Assembly (NCBI RefSeq): GCF_900184995.1 | Contig: NZ_LT860099.1 | Span: forward strand, 1,641,931-1,705,930 | Source of the DNA: Konateibacter massiliensis | GTDB lineage: Bacteria > Bacillota > Clostridia > Lachnospirales > Lachnospiraceae | DNA length: 64,000 nt | Direction of reading: 5' to 3' | Shown here: one piece after another, positions 17,520 through 26,703 of the stretch | How positions within the stretch are numbered: the first letter of the stretch is position 1 | How the letters are laid out: every line of letters begins with the position of its first letter | Notes under the pieces: model-generated | The model's input: the letters and a program-made list of their open reading frames with translations, nothing else | The model's database searches: none | What the model was told of the DNA's origin: nothing | Translations under genes and position numbers: made by a program

Positions 17520-17954
17520 CTAATCCAACAAAATTGTGAAAGGTCCGTCGTTGAGCAGCTCGACCTTCATCTCTGCCCCGAACACGCCATGCTCCACAAC
17601 CTCAACCTGTTTCCTGCACTCCGCGATAATATATTCATAAAGCTCTTCTGCAAGCTCCGGATTTCCTGCACCTATAAAAGAGGGGCGGTTTCCCTTCCGG
17701 CAATCTGCATAAAGGGTAAATTGGGATACAATCAACAATTCGCCTCCTATATCCTTTAACGCGAGATTTGTCTTTCCATTTTCATCCTCAAAGATACGAA
17801 GACCTATCATCTTCTTTACAAGGCGGTCTGCCTCCTCCTTTGTATCCTCATTTCCCACTCCGACAAAAACCAAGAAGCCCTTTTTAATCGAGCCTGTTAC
17901 CTCTCCCTCAACTGTTACCTTTGCATGCTCTACACGCTGTATTACAAATTTCAT
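17520..17954 (-). CDS. dtd: D-aminoacyl-tRNA deacylase
   Basis: Removes D-amino acids (and glycine) mischarged onto tRNA. 144 residues, the usual length. The start [18 protein letters not shown], the catalytic [17 protein letters not shown] segment and the C-terminal DGPFTILLD, corresponding to the cross-subunit GP motif, are all present. It is preceded 17 bp upstream by a TetR-family gene and followed by the HD hydrolase, likely one transcription unit. Confidence 0.97.
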   Translation of the reverse strand: MKFVIQRVEHAKVTVEGEVTGSIKKGFLVFVGVGNEDTKEEADRLVKKMIGLRIFEDENGKTNLALKDIGGELLIVSQFTLYADCRKGNRPSFIGAGNPELAEELYEYIIAECRKQVEVVEHGVFGAEMKVELLNDGPFTILLD

Positions 17955-17971
17955 TTTTTACCTCACTTTTC

Positions 17972-18550
17972 CTATCCATAAAACTGAGGAAGCACCGGTG
18001 CTATCACTGCCTCGAAGTAACCGGAAATCTCCTCCGGCGACTGCCTCATCTTGTTTTTTATCCACCACTGTACCAATACAACAAAGCTTCCCGAAATATG
18101 TTCTACAAGAAAATCATAGGGAATTGCTGCTTTTTCCTCCTCTACTCCATCCAACATGCTGGATGTAATGAGCTCGTTTAAATACTGCTTAAAATAAAAG
18201 AGGAACAGCTCATTGCTCTCACTGTTTAAAAGCCCTATAATATTCCTTTTATTATCCCTTAGATGATAGAGAATATGTGTGAGCATAGAGCTGCTGTCCT
18301 TCGCTGTCAGCGAAAAATCATGAGTCGTCTCCATATCCAGACTCTTCGAAAAAATATGCTCAAACAACTCGGTACACATTTCCTTCAGCAAATCATCCTT
18401 TGTCTCAAAATGAGCGTAAAAGGTGCTTCTTCCGACGTTTGCCTTTTCTATAATTTCCTGAATCGTTATTTTACTGTATCGCTTCGCAGAAAGGAGACTC
18501 CCAAAAGCCTCAAAAATCGCCTCCCTCGTTTTCTGCTGTCGTCTGTCCAT
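17972..18550 (-). CDS. TetR-family regulator
   Basis: A 192-residue repressor. N-terminal domain MDRRQQKTREAIFEAFGSLL followed by the helix-turn-helix ITIQEIIEKANVGRSTFYAHFETKDDLLKEM; the C-terminal ligand domain resembles the TetR_C group linked to YcdC-like and phosphate or drug regulators. SD GGAGGAGAG before ATG. It is divergent from the P1B-ATPase at 18855, whose promoter carries a GAACA-N3-TGTTC palindrome after the -10 box, so it may repress that pump. Equally it may regulate the downstream dtd/HD genes. The ligand is unknown. Confidence 0.9.
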   Translation of the reverse strand: MDRRQQKTREAIFEAFGSLLSAKRYSKITIQEIIEKANVGRSTFYAHFETKDDLLKEMCTELFEHIFSKSLDMETTHDFSLTAKDSSSMLTHILYHLRDNKRNIIGLLNSESNELFLFYFKQYLNELITSSMLDGVEEEKAAIPYDFLVEHISGSFVVLVQWWIKNKMRQSPEEISGYFEAVIAPVLPQFYG

Positions 18551-18574
18551 ACTCTCCTCCTAATCAGATAAATA

Positions 18575-18704
18575 AGTGTGAGTTCTACTCACACTTCGCG
18601 CCCGAGCGGGTTGCGTCGCAACTGCTTCCTATCCGCGAGGTGCGCATAAACAGTTTGTTCTAAATATAGGAAATTGCAAAACAATTTTCTATATTTAGAA
18701 CAAA
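18575..18704. repeat. Modular hairpin repeat, copy B (reverse orientation)
   Basis: Reads as the reverse of copy A. Terminal hairpin AGTGTGAGT-TCT-ACTCACACT (18575-18595), GCGCCCGAGCGGGTTGCG, CGAGGTGCGCAT, then a 23-bp stem (18654-18676 with 18682-18704) with a single G-T pair. It fills the first half of the tetR-ATPase gap. Confidence 0.88.
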
Positions 18705-18748
18705 TTTATAGAATTGTTCAGTAACATACATTCCGCAAGAACTGTCCG

Positions 18749-18797
18749 TTGTATCCTTGCTCATCTTTATATTATAATTTTATCGAACAAAGTGTTC
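18749..18797 (+). promoter_or_regulatory. Promoter and candidate operator of the 18.9-kb P1B-ATPase
   Basis: TTGTAT (18749-18754) and TATAAT (18773-18778), 18-bp spacer. GAACA-AAG-TGTTC (18785-18797) lies just after the start site and is a candidate TetR operator. The rest of the 304-bp gap 18551-18854 is repeat copy B plus the ATPase leader with its GGAGG site. Confidence 0.6.
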
Positions 18798-18854
18798 ATA
18801 AACTAAATTGTATCCCAGTATGTTAAAAATTTCAAGTAGTTTGGAGGTATTGAT

Positions 18855-20750
18855 ATGTTAAAACAGTTGAGTGATAGTTTCTCCGGTATGAAGCTGACGC
18901 TTCTCTCTGCCGTTTTTTTAATTTGCAGTATTATTTTGATGATTGGAAAAATTTCATTGCCTTTTGACCCTGCGTGGGGAGCCGTGATAATTTCCGGTTA
19001 TCCGCTGCTCTACCTTGCTATGACAAGGCTCATCCGTCAAAAATGGATTTCTTCCGCACTTTTGATTTCCATCGCCATGCTTGCCTCTCTCGCCATCGGC
19101 GAGATATTTGCAGCCGGTGAGGTGGCATTTATTATGGCAATCGGAGCAATCTTGGAAGACAAGACAGTAATCCGTGCCCAAAAGGGGCTTTACAGCTTGA
19201 TTTCCCTGACCCCGAAGGAAGCAAGAAAAATAACCGTTCAAAACGAACAGGCCACACAGGAAATGATTCCCGTGTCCCAGATTGCGCTGGATGATATTCT
19301 TCGCATTCTGCCCGGCGAAACTATTCCGACGGACGGAATTATCTTATCCGGCAACAGCTCCATTGACCAGTCGATTATGACTGGGGAATCTCTTCCGGTC
19401 GATAAGGAGGCGGGGGACAGCGTTTTTTGCGGCACATTAAATTCTTTTGGCACAATCGATATCCGCGCAACCCATGTAGGGGAGGATACATCACTGCAAA
19501 AGCTGATCCGGCTTGTGCAGGAGGCAGAGGATAAAAAAGCTCCCATGCAGCGCATCGCAGATAAATGGGCGGTATATCTCGTTCCCATCGCCTTGCTTAT
19601 CGCAGTCGGCACCTTTGTCGTCATGCAGCTTTTAGGCTATGATTTGATGATTTCCTTAAACCGCCTTGTCACGGTTCTTGTTGTATTTTGTCCCTGTGCA
19701 TTGGCACTTGCAACCCCCACAGCCATTATGGCAGCCATCGGTCAGGCGACAAAGCACGGTGTTATTATCAAATCCGGTGAGGCATTGGAATTGATGGGAA
19801 AGGCAGATGTCATTGCCTTCGATAAGACGGGCACCTTGACAGAGGGCAGGCTGACCGTGAGCGACATTATTTCCTTTGACCCGGAATTCTCTGAGGACGA
19901 ATTGTTGCTGCTTTGTATGTCTGTGGAAGAAAAAAGTGAGCACCCGCTCGCCAAAGCCATCGTTGCGCATGGCATGTCAAAGGGCGTACGCTCAAAAGAG
20001 GTGACTGATTTTCAAATGTTTCCTGGACAGGGCGTCCGCGCAAACTTTTCACAACTGCTTCTGCAATGCGGAAGTGAAGCCTATCTGGAAAAATGTGATA
20101 TTAAAATACAGGAAGGTTTCAGACCGGAGCTTGAAAAACTGCGGCTTGCCGGAAAGGCAGCTATTTTCATTGCTATTGAGCAACGCTGCATCGGCGTGAT
20201 TGCATTGACTGATGTCCTTAGAGAACATGCAAAAGATGTGATACAAAAGCTGAAACAAATGAATTTGGATATTATTCTCCTGACCGGCGACCATATCCAG
20301 TCAGCAGGCTATATGGCAAATCAGGCGGGAATTGCACATATGAAAGCAGGGCTTCTTCCTGCCGGGAAAGTCGAACAGATACAAGACATGCAGGAGAAGG
20401 GCAAAACTGTCTGCATGATTGGTGACGGTATCAACGATGCGCCTGCCCTCAAAGCGAGCGATGTGAGCATTGTCATGGGCGGCATGGGAAGCGACATCAC
20501 GATTGAAGCCTCCGACATTGCCCTGATGAGCAGTGATATCACCAGAATCCCTTATTTAAAGCGTCTCGCCAATTCAACGGTAAAAACCATACGAGGAAAT
20601 ATTATTGCCTCCATGTGTATCAATGCCATTGCCATCACACTCTCCGTGCTTGGACTATTAAATCCGGTAACCGGCGCTTTGGTTCACAATGCCGGTTCCG
20701 TACTTGTTGTGCTAAACGCAGCCCTGTTATATGACCGTAAGTTTCTATGA
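18855..20750 (+). CDS. P1B-type heavy-metal ATPase (CPC motif, no HMA domain)
   Basis: A 631-residue membrane efflux pump without an N-terminal metal-binding domain. Motifs: actuator TGES (about residue 177), membrane metal site FCPCALALATPTA (about 278), phosphorylation DKTGTLTEG (about 321), SEHPLAKAI (HP nucleotide-binding motif) and GDGINDAPALKASDVSIVMG. The last helices end NPVTGALVHNAGSVLVVLNA, which is neither the copper-type MxxSS nor the zinc-type Asp/Gly pattern, so the metal is undecided. It is about the same size and arrangement as the pump at 30843-32714. Start ATG follows TTTGGAGGTATTGAT. It is divergent from a TetR gene. Confidence 0.94.
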   Translation: MLKQLSDSFSGMKLTLLSAVFLICSIILMIGKISLPFDPAWGAVIISGYPLLYLAMTRLIRQKWISSALLISIAMLASLAIGEIFAAGEVAFIMAIGAILEDKTVIRAQKGLYSLISLTPKEARKITVQNEQATQEMIPVSQIALDDILRILPGETIPTDGIILSGNSSIDQSIMTGESLPVDKEAGDSVFCGTLNSFGTIDIRATHVGEDTSLQKLIRLVQEAEDKKAPMQRIADKWAVYLVPIALLIAVGTFVVMQLLGYDLMISLNRLVTVLVVFCPCALALATPTAIMAAIGQATKHGVIIKSGEALELMGKADVIAFDKTGTLTEGRLTVSDIISFDPEFSEDELLLLCMSVEEKSEHPLAKAIVAHGMSKGVRSKEVTDFQMFPGQGVRANFSQLLLQCGSEAYLEKCDIKIQEGFRPELEKLRLAGKAAIFIAIEQRCIGVIALTDVLREHAKDVIQKLKQMNLDIILLTGDHIQSAGYMANQAGIAHMKAGLLPAGKVEQIQDMQEKGKTVCMIGDGINDAPALKASDVSIVMGGMGSDITIEASDIALMSSDITRIPYLKRLANSTVKTIRGNIIASMCINAIAITLSVLGLLNPVTGALVHNAGSVLVVLNAALLYDRKFL

Positions 20751-20753
20751 CAG

Positions 20754-20798
20754 GGCGGGTTGTAAAGCAACTACTTCCTATCCGGAAGGTGCGCATAC
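20754..20798. repeat. Modular hairpin repeat, copy C (truncated)
   Basis: GGGCGGGTTGTAAAGCAAC, then TACTTCCTATCC and GGTGCGCAT, match the core of copies B and D but both end hairpins are missing. It overlaps the last codons of the DivIVA-like gene, supplying its stop codon and C-terminal residues. Confidence 0.75.
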
Positions 20799-21373
20799 AA
20801 ATTCAACAGCAAATCATTGCTGAATTCAAGCTTTGCCATTATCATCTGCTTTTCGTGTTGTTCCGCTTCAAGCTCCGCCTGCAAAGCTGCAATTTTGACT
20901 CTTAGCTCTTCAAATTCACCAGCCTCCATCGGCACGATTTCTTCAGCCTGCAGCACTAGCTCCTCTGAAGCCGCAATATAAGCGGCAGCTTCCATAACAG
21001 GCTCATTTTTACTTGCCTGCTTTTTATTATGATTGTTCTGGTTCTCGTTTAGAGAAGGCAAATACCCTTCTGATAATGCTACTACCTTGCTCTCCTTTCG
21101 CATATAGCTTCCCTCCGGAAGCTTCATCTGTTCCTTGACAGACAGGTTTTTGACATTTTCAATTGCAATATTGCCTGCCGGAAAGGCTATTGGCAATTTT
21201 GCCTGTCCTTTTGCCTTTAAGATACGGTTTTCCCTCTCAAGCTGTTCAATCTGCTCCTCCATCTGCTTGACTCTCTGTTCATTTTCCTCTAATAAGTCAT
21301 CCACATATTGAAGAACATCCTGCTTGTTATAGCCGCCCCAAAATTGGCTTTTTAAAATAACTTCTTCATTCAC
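20771..21373 (-). CDS. DivIVA-like coiled-coil protein
   Basis: A 200-residue protein. The N-terminus SQFWGGYNKQDVLQYVDDLL resembles the DivIVA/GpsB membrane-targeting motif (F-x-G-Y-x-x-x-x-V). It is followed by a coiled coil (residues 28-55, heptads of E/Q/L), a low-complexity linker, and a second coiled coil (150-190). It probably acts as a cell-pole or septum scaffold. The start is GTG with AGAGGAAAACAACG upstream. The C-terminal YAHLPDRK and its stop are encoded by a truncated interspersed repeat, which suggests that the original end was replaced. It is convergent with the P1B-ATPase gene, 20 bp away. Confidence 0.8.
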   Translation of the reverse strand: MNEEVILKSQFWGGYNKQDVLQYVDDLLEENEQRVKQMEEQIEQLERENRILKAKGQAKLPIAFPAGNIAIENVKNLSVKEQMKLPEGSYMRKESKVVALSEGYLPSLNENQNNHNKKQASKNEPVMEAAAYIAASEELVLQAEEIVPMEAGEFEELRVKIAALQAELEAEQHEKQMIMAKLEFSNDLLLNLYAHLPDRK

Positions 21374-21463
21374 CGTTGTTTTCCTCTCTTTCGTCTGCGT
21401 TTTTCGTTTTATTTCATTGTCTCTTTTTATTTTTTCCTATATAATGATTAGGGGTAAAAGCCC

Positions 21464-21600
21464 TATTTTATATCATAGGAAAGTTCTCCGAACTTCCCAT
21501 TGATATAAAAAGGCACTTCGTGCCTGAATGCGCACCTCGCGGATTGAAAGTAGTTGCTGCGCAACCCACTCGGGCGCGGAGTGTGAGCAAAGCTCACACT
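21464..21600. repeat. Modular hairpin repeat, copy D
   Basis: Imperfect stem (TATATCATAGG... with ...ATTGATATA), AGGCAC-TTC-GTGCCT (21511-21525), then GCGCACCTCGCGGAT, AGTAGTTGCTGCGCAACCC, and the terminal hairpin GTGTGAGC-AAA-GCTCACAC (21581-21599). It occupies most of the 261-bp gap between the divergent DivIVA-like and GH5 genes, so either promoter must lie within or beside it. Confidence 0.87.
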
Positions 21601-21634
21601 TTGTTCTACGATTGAATTTGAAACGGAGGTTTCT

Positions 21635-22645
21635 ATGAAACATACAATATTTATCTGTTTATCTGTTATCGCACTGACTTTTCTTCTGTCCGGCTGCTCG
21701 GATGATACATCGTCCTCTGTGCCGCCGGATCTGAGTAAATGTCTGAATATAGGCAATGCTCTGGAAGCGCCAAAAGACCAGCCCTGGGACGTTCCTATGA
21801 ATATTTCTTACTTCAAGGTAATCAAGGAAGCTGGCTTTCAAACAGTCAGACTTCCCGTCCGCTTCTCCGACTATGTTGATAAAAGCAGTACGGACTATAT
21901 TTTGGATGAAACCTTTATGACCCAGATAGACGCCTACATTGATGAGGCACTCGCACAAAACTTAACATTGATACTGGACCTACATCATTTTACCGAACTT
22001 ATGGAAAATCCTGATAGCAATAGAGACTGCCTGATTGCCATCTGGGAGCAGCTTGCCACACGCTATAAGGATTATCCTGCCACCCTCGTCTTTGAGCTTG
22101 TAAATGAGCCTCAGGGCAGCTTAGACAGCAATCAGTGGAACAGTATGCTGGCTGATTTGGTAAAAGCCATCCGCGCCGTTGACAAAACACACTACCTCAT
22201 TGTCGGAGGAGTTAATTATAACTCTATCGATTCCCTTAGCACCTTAGTGCTCCCTGCTGACAAACGACTTATCGCAACCGTGCATTACTATGAGCCAAAC
22301 GAGGTAGCCTTTCAAGGAAACGAGTACCACGAAGGCTTTCAGAATTTAAGCGGCATCACTTGGGAAGGAACCGCAGAGGAGGTTTCCTATCTGCAAAACA
22401 GACTGCAAACTGCAAAGAGCTGGGCAGATCAAAATAATGTTCCTCTTTTCCTCGGTGAATTCGGCATCAGCAAAACCGCACCGGCAAGCACACGCGTAAA
22501 CTGGACAGCAGCTGTTGTGCGAGAGGCTGAAGCCCTCGATATAGACTGGGGCTATTGGGAATTTGCCTCTGGCTTTGGGATTTATGACTTGTCCGCCTCC
22601 GCTTGGGATGAGGACATGGTAAATGCCCTTTTGCCGCAGCAGTAA
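21635..22645 (+). CDS. GH5 endoglucanase-like lipoprotein (CcsZ-like)
   Basis: Secreted, lipid-anchored glycoside hydrolase family 5 enzyme, 336 residues. The signal peptide ends with the lipobox LSGC (about residue 20). Catalytic features: LILDLHHF, the acid/base in FELVNEPQG (about Glu 157) and the nucleophile in LFLGEFGIS (about Glu 273), then WGYWEFASGFGIYD. It should cleave beta-1,4-glucan. It is convergent with the cellulose-synthase-type operon, which supports a role as the cognate cellulase, as CcsZ is in the Clostridioides difficile ccs locus. Start ATG follows ACGGAGGTTTCT. Confidence 0.92.
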   Translation: MKHTIFICLSVIALTFLLSGCSDDTSSSVPPDLSKCLNIGNALEAPKDQPWDVPMNISYFKVIKEAGFQTVRLPVRFSDYVDKSSTDYILDETFMTQIDAYIDEALAQNLTLILDLHHFTELMENPDSNRDCLIAIWEQLATRYKDYPATLVFELVNEPQGSLDSNQWNSMLADLVKAIRAVDKTHYLIVGGVNYNSIDSLSTLVLPADKRLIATVHYYEPNEVAFQGNEYHEGFQNLSGITWEGTAEEVSYLQNRLQTAKSWADQNNVPLFLGEFGISKTAPASTRVNWTAAVVREAEALDIDWGYWEFASGFGIYDLSASAWDEDMVNALLPQQ

Positions 22646-22652
22646 GTCGCGA

Positions 22653-22790
22653 GGATGTGCCAAGGCACATCCTTTTCTATCATAGAAAAATCTATGATAG
22701 AAAAACTATTATGCGCACTCCCGCAAAAGGAAGATGTCGGTTTCACCGACTGCGCTCGGCGCAAGGATGTGCCAAGGCACATCCTTTTCT
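22653..22790. repeat. Hairpin cluster with duplicated GGATGTGCC palindromes, variant copy E
   Basis: Two copies of GGATGTGCC-AA-GGCACATCC (22653-22672 and 22765-22784), each followed by TTTTCTAT, flank a 14-bp stem (22673-22686 with 22691-22704), TATTATGCGCACTCCCGC (shared with copy A), GTCGGT-TTC-ACCGAC and TGCGC-TCG-GCGCA. It lies between the convergent GH5 and DHHW genes and probably also ends transcription. Confidence 0.85.
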
Positions 22791-22807
22791 ATATACAAGC
22801 CGCCACT

Positions 22808-24028
22808 TTACTCCTCGTAGAAGGGGAAAAATTCCTCTGTCAGGTTTTGCGGGGTATAGCTTACAAAAATATAGTCAAAATCATATTCCTCGATAACCTC
22901 ATCAATGTCACCGGCATAATATCTCGGATCTATCATATAAACCTTGGAACAGCCCAGCGAAAAGAAGGACGCTACCGGCACCATAAGCGAATCTTTGATA
23001 AACAATACCTTCGGTCCATCCGTATTATTAAAATTGCTGACCTCCACAAAACCCGGATTTCCATTCATATATGTAAAATATTTATCGTTTGTCGCATCGT
23101 AAATATCGCCTTCTCCCGATAACAGGGAAGTGAATGCAAGTGACTGTTCGAATCTTCCCTCTGCCTTTGTCTCCACAGAGCCGCTTTGGGCATAGAAGTA
23201 AAAGTTTGTATCAAATTTCGGATAGATAAACGTAAAATCCTCAACCTTTGAATAGAGCTTTCCTTCCTTTCGACCCATTGAGCCGATATAGGAATCTTCA
23301 TAGGTAATCTGATTATAATTTTCTAAATTGGTATACTGCTCCTTATTCGCAAATTCCAAGCCATAATCTTGTTCCAGCACATCTACAAATTTTGTGAACG
23401 CCCAAAATGCCGTCTCAATCTTCCAGTGGTGGTCCGTCTGATAAAAACTCTCCGGCACATATCTTCCGTCTTCCTTCATAAGCTGTCTGAAATCCAGTGT
23501 ATCAACACCTCGCTCGGCAAGTGCAGACAAAAAGTTATCGGCAGTCTCATTTGCATAATTGTAGGGAATGCCTTTTTCAAACTCTGTCACACCCGTGATG
23601 TATTTATCCGGAGTCATCACATACATCACCTTGCTGCCCGTCGCCTCTGCCGCTTCCTTCAGCCTCTCCATTCGATCAACAAGAGTATCGACCTCATTTG
23701 GTCCCGAAGTAAAATAGGTATAATGAAGGCTTCCGTCCTTCGCCTTCACAACCTCAAAATTATTGATTTCCTTCTTGCCTAAAAGTTCCTGCAAATAGCC
23801 ATAGCTCTCAATATAAGCGTATTTATCATACACCTCGTCCGTTATTGTGCTGTTTGCCGCCGCAATAAACTCCGGCAGCGCTGTAAATCTATCATCGCTT
23901 TCTGCCCAAACCACCGCGCTTTCCTTTAATGTTTGGTAGGCGGTTTTCCAATTCAGGAAGGACAGAGTAAACAAAATAACAACAAATAAAACTGCTGTAA
24001 TTCCTTTTTTAGCAAAAAAACGTTTCAC
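22808..24028 (-). CDS. DHHW-motif protein, AlgX/SGNH-like, of the exopolysaccharide locus
   Basis: A 406-residue protein with one N-terminal membrane anchor (GITAVLFVVILFTLSFLNW) and an extracellular domain. The motif YQTDHHWKIETAFWAF (about residue 199) defines the DHHW family, related to the SGNH-type AlgX/AlgJ acetyltransferase partners. These proteins work with MBOAT acyltransferases in polysaccharide O-acetylation. The start is GTG after GGAGGGCTTATC. It follows the MBOAT gene by 15 bp. By position it corresponds to the last gene of clostridial ccs-type loci. Catalytic competence was not established beyond the D-x-x-H-like motif. Confidence 0.87.
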   Translation of the reverse strand: MKRFFAKKGITAVLFVVILFTLSFLNWKTAYQTLKESAVVWAESDDRFTALPEFIAAANSTITDEVYDKYAYIESYGYLQELLGKKEINNFEVVKAKDGSLHYTYFTSGPNEVDTLVDRMERLKEAAEATGSKVMYVMTPDKYITGVTEFEKGIPYNYANETADNFLSALAERGVDTLDFRQLMKEDGRYVPESFYQTDHHWKIETAFWAFTKFVDVLEQDYGLEFANKEQYTNLENYNQITYEDSYIGSMGRKEGKLYSKVEDFTFIYPKFDTNFYFYAQSGSVETKAEGRFEQSLAFTSLLSGEGDIYDATNDKYFTYMNGNPGFVEVSNFNNTDGPKVLFIKDSLMVPVASFFSLGCSKVYMIDPRYYAGDIDEVIEEYDFDYIFVSYTPQNLTEEFFPFYEE

Positions 24029-24043
24029 GATAAGCCCTCCTTC

Positions 24044-25528
24044 TTAGAATTGAAAATAGATAAACGGATTATAGCTTCCCTTTACCATATAGGTAATACA
24101 GATTAAAAACAATATAATCATGCCGATGGGATACAACACACTAATGAGTCTGACAAGCGGTGCTTCCTCGTAAAGGGTATGTCCCTTATCCCCCTGCTGC
24201 ATGTCCACACTTTTTCGCACCATAATTCCCTTTGCCATAAACTGATTTAAAAAAGAAGCAACCGGCAGACTGAAAATAAATGCTGCAAGAAAGAAAACTC
24301 CAAATTCCTTTAAAAACAAAAGCGTATAATCGCTGTATATACCGTTTGAAATAAAGTTAAACATGCATGTGATATAACTTCCTGCCTCCTGAAGCGAATC
24401 CGCCCTAAAAATGACCCAGCCGATTATAATAACCAGCATCGCATAGATATGGCGCACTGCATTCGGAATGTTGCGCTTGTCAAACTGAAACATTTTTTCA
24501 AGTGCAATAAACACAAAGTTAATCACTCCCCATACTAAAAACGTCCAATTTGCCCCGTGCCATACACCCGTTGCAATCCAAACAACTGCGAGATTTCGAA
24601 TGAGCAAATCCTTGTTGACTACTCTCGAACCGCCAAGCGGGAAATACAAATATTCGCGGAACCACATTCCAAGTGAAATATGCCACCTTCTCCAAAATTC
24701 ACTGATGGATTTTGAAATATACGGATAATTGAAGTTTTTATCCAGCTTAAAGCCAAACATAAGCCCCAGCCCGATTGCCATATCGGAATAACCCGAAAAG
24801 TCAAAATAAATCTGGAACGTATAAGCAATCGCTCCGAGCCATGCAAGGCTTACCGGAATATTGCCCATATTGTGTATCTCGAATATGCGGTCCACAACAA
24901 TTGCCATATTGTTGGCAAGCAATACCTTTTTCCCAAGTCCTACGATAAAAAAGCACACTCCCGAGGAAAACTTTTTCAAGCTCTCCCTTCTTTCCGTAAT
25001 CTGCGGCTCAAAGGTCTCATATTTCATAACAGGCCCTTGTGTCAGCTTTGGGAAAAAGGATAAATACAGCGCAAAATGAAGCGGGTTTTTCTGCATCTTT
25101 ACATCTCTTCTATAAACATCAACAACGTAGGATATTGCCTGAAAGGTAAAAAATGATATACCGATTGGTAGAGCAATATTGATAATATCGGTCTTTCCTC
25201 CTGTCGCATAACTTATGTTCTTCGTGATAAAGGTCAAATATTTAAAAATAACAAGCACAGATAAATTAAATGCAACCGCCGTGACAAGCCAAAAGGTCGA
25301 AAGACCTTTTCTCTTCTTTGCCTGACCGATGAATAAGCCTAATATGTAGTTTACTGCAATTGCTGCAAGCAACAGCAGAATATACTTTGGTTCTCCCCAT
25401 GCATAAAAAAACAAACTGCAAACAATCAATATCAGATTCTTTATCGTTCTTGAAAAAAAGAATACATAATACAATAGGAGTACTGCGGGAAGAAAATAAA
25501 ATAGAAATGGTAAGCTTGAAAATGTCAT
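24044..25528 (-). CDS. MBOAT-family membrane O-acyltransferase
   Basis: A 494-residue polytopic membrane protein, about eleven helices, of the AlgI/DltB family. Conserved features: the PIGISFFTFQAISYVVDVYR segment, FPKLTQGPVMKYETF, WRRWHISLGMWFREYLYFPLGGSR, and the catalytic-histidine motif VWHGANWTFLVWG (about residue 324). It moves acetyl groups across the membrane onto a polysaccharide. The start ATG overlaps the stop of the preceding gene as ATGA. Together with the DHHW protein it indicates that the glucan made by this locus is O-acetylated. Confidence 0.95.
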   Translation of the reverse strand: MTFSSLPFLFYFLPAVLLLYYVFFFSRTIKNLILIVCSLFFYAWGEPKYILLLLAAIAVNYILGLFIGQAKKRKGLSTFWLVTAVAFNLSVLVIFKYLTFITKNISYATGGKTDIINIALPIGISFFTFQAISYVVDVYRRDVKMQKNPLHFALYLSFFPKLTQGPVMKYETFEPQITERRESLKKFSSGVCFFIVGLGKKVLLANNMAIVVDRIFEIHNMGNIPVSLAWLGAIAYTFQIYFDFSGYSDMAIGLGLMFGFKLDKNFNYPYISKSISEFWRRWHISLGMWFREYLYFPLGGSRVVNKDLLIRNLAVVWIATGVWHGANWTFLVWGVINFVFIALEKMFQFDKRNIPNAVRHIYAMLVIIIGWVIFRADSLQEAGSYITCMFNFISNGIYSDYTLLFLKEFGVFFLAAFIFSLPVASFLNQFMAKGIMVRKSVDMQQGDKGHTLYEEAPLVRLISVLYPIGMIILFLICITYMVKGSYNPFIYFQF

Positions 25529-26688
25529 AGTCCCTTCTCGTCCTCCTCATGAAATATTTGATAAAGCTTTTTCTTCATTTTCTCATAATTTGTCTTTGCC
25601 TCGGAAAACCAGACTGAAAAAACTGCTAAAAAGAATAAAGCAAGCACAAAACCCAATATACGAAAGAAAATAACCGAGTTATTTAATGTTGTATATGCAG
25701 TTGATGTGATTTTCTCTACGTCCCCTGCACTCGGAACACCCACGGCTGCAACATCTGTACTGACATGCTCCAAAGAAATCACCAGTTTTCCTGCATTCAC
25801 ACTCTGCTCTGTTTTTGCATAGATGGTAATCTCAGGTTCTGTACAGCCGCTTTGTATCTCCAAGGCACCATCGGCACTCAATGTAACTCCGTCAATATCC
25901 TCCTCCATAAAAAAGGATAAATCCGCATCTTGCAGCTGACCCTCTAAGTCCGCAGTCGTTCCTTCATACTGCCAAAGAACAGATCCGGTGCTTGGAAGCA
26001 ACACTGTTTTTTCCCCGGAAAGTGTAATCAAAAAACAGCTCTCCCGCATCAGCTCAACACTTCCTTCCAAAAAGGCAATGTTGCCGATCGAGTAAGAAAC
26101 CTGCTGTTCCTTCTCCACAACCGTTGTGATTCCCCATGATTGAATGGTTTTCAGGGAAACATTCTCTCCCTCCTCATCAAACAACTGGGTAAACGGAACA
26201 TAGATTGTTCCGCTAAAATGAGCCGGTATGGCGATTGTTCCGTACTCCGCGGATAAAACCTCCGTCTTTTTCGTCTCATCATTTTCAGCTACCGCAAAGG
26301 ATTTTTCAAGCATCATCACGCTGGTATCTGCGTCAACTGTCAAGGTTAAATTAATTTTCACATCATTATCACTGTTATTCACATAGTGAAAACGTATTCC
26401 GTCAAACGTTCCGATGTTTCTCTTTTTATAATCATAAATATAAACAGAATAGTAATCCTCATCCAATCCTGTTGTGTCTGCCGTCACATCAACCTGATAT
26501 TCCTCTCCCTTGCCGCTCGTCTCCTTCGTCACAACGGCACCGTCGCTCCATTCCTTCAGTCCGCTTTCGGTCGGTGTGATTGTCGTTTCATCCGCACTGC
26601 TTATGGCAAACACCGTCTGTGGAACAGACATAAGCAAACAAAGTTCCAACAAAAGTATAATAAAATAACCTCTTATGTTTTTTCTCAT
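25525..26688 (-). CDS. Membrane-anchored accessory protein of the cellulose-type locus (CcsB-like)
   Basis: A 387-residue protein with a signal peptide (MRKNIRGYFIILLLELCLL, cleavage after VFA), two beta-rich extracellular domains (residues 30-200 and 200-310) and one C-terminal membrane helix (ILGFVLALFFLAVFSVWF, about 350-367), then a basic cytoplasmic tail. This architecture mirrors BcsB, the periplasmic membrane-anchored partner of cellulose synthase, though it is much shorter and not clearly alike in sequence. It lies between the synthase and MBOAT genes with ATGA overlap to the latter. The role as synthase partner is inferred from topology and position. Confidence 0.8.
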   Translation of the reverse strand: MRKNIRGYFIILLLELCLLMSVPQTVFAISSADETTITPTESGLKEWSDGAVVTKETSGKGEEYQVDVTADTTGLDEDYYSVYIYDYKKRNIGTFDGIRFHYVNNSDNDVKINLTLTVDADTSVMMLEKSFAVAENDETKKTEVLSAEYGTIAIPAHFSGTIYVPFTQLFDEEGENVSLKTIQSWGITTVVEKEQQVSYSIGNIAFLEGSVELMRESCFLITLSGEKTVLLPSTGSVLWQYEGTTADLEGQLQDADLSFFMEEDIDGVTLSADGALEIQSGCTEPEITIYAKTEQSVNAGKLVISLEHVSTDVAAVGVPSAGDVEKITSTAYTTLNNSVIFFRILGFVLALFFLAVFSVWFSEAKTNYEKMKKKLYQIFHEEDEKGL

Positions 26689-26703
26689 TTTCCTACCTGT
26701 CTC

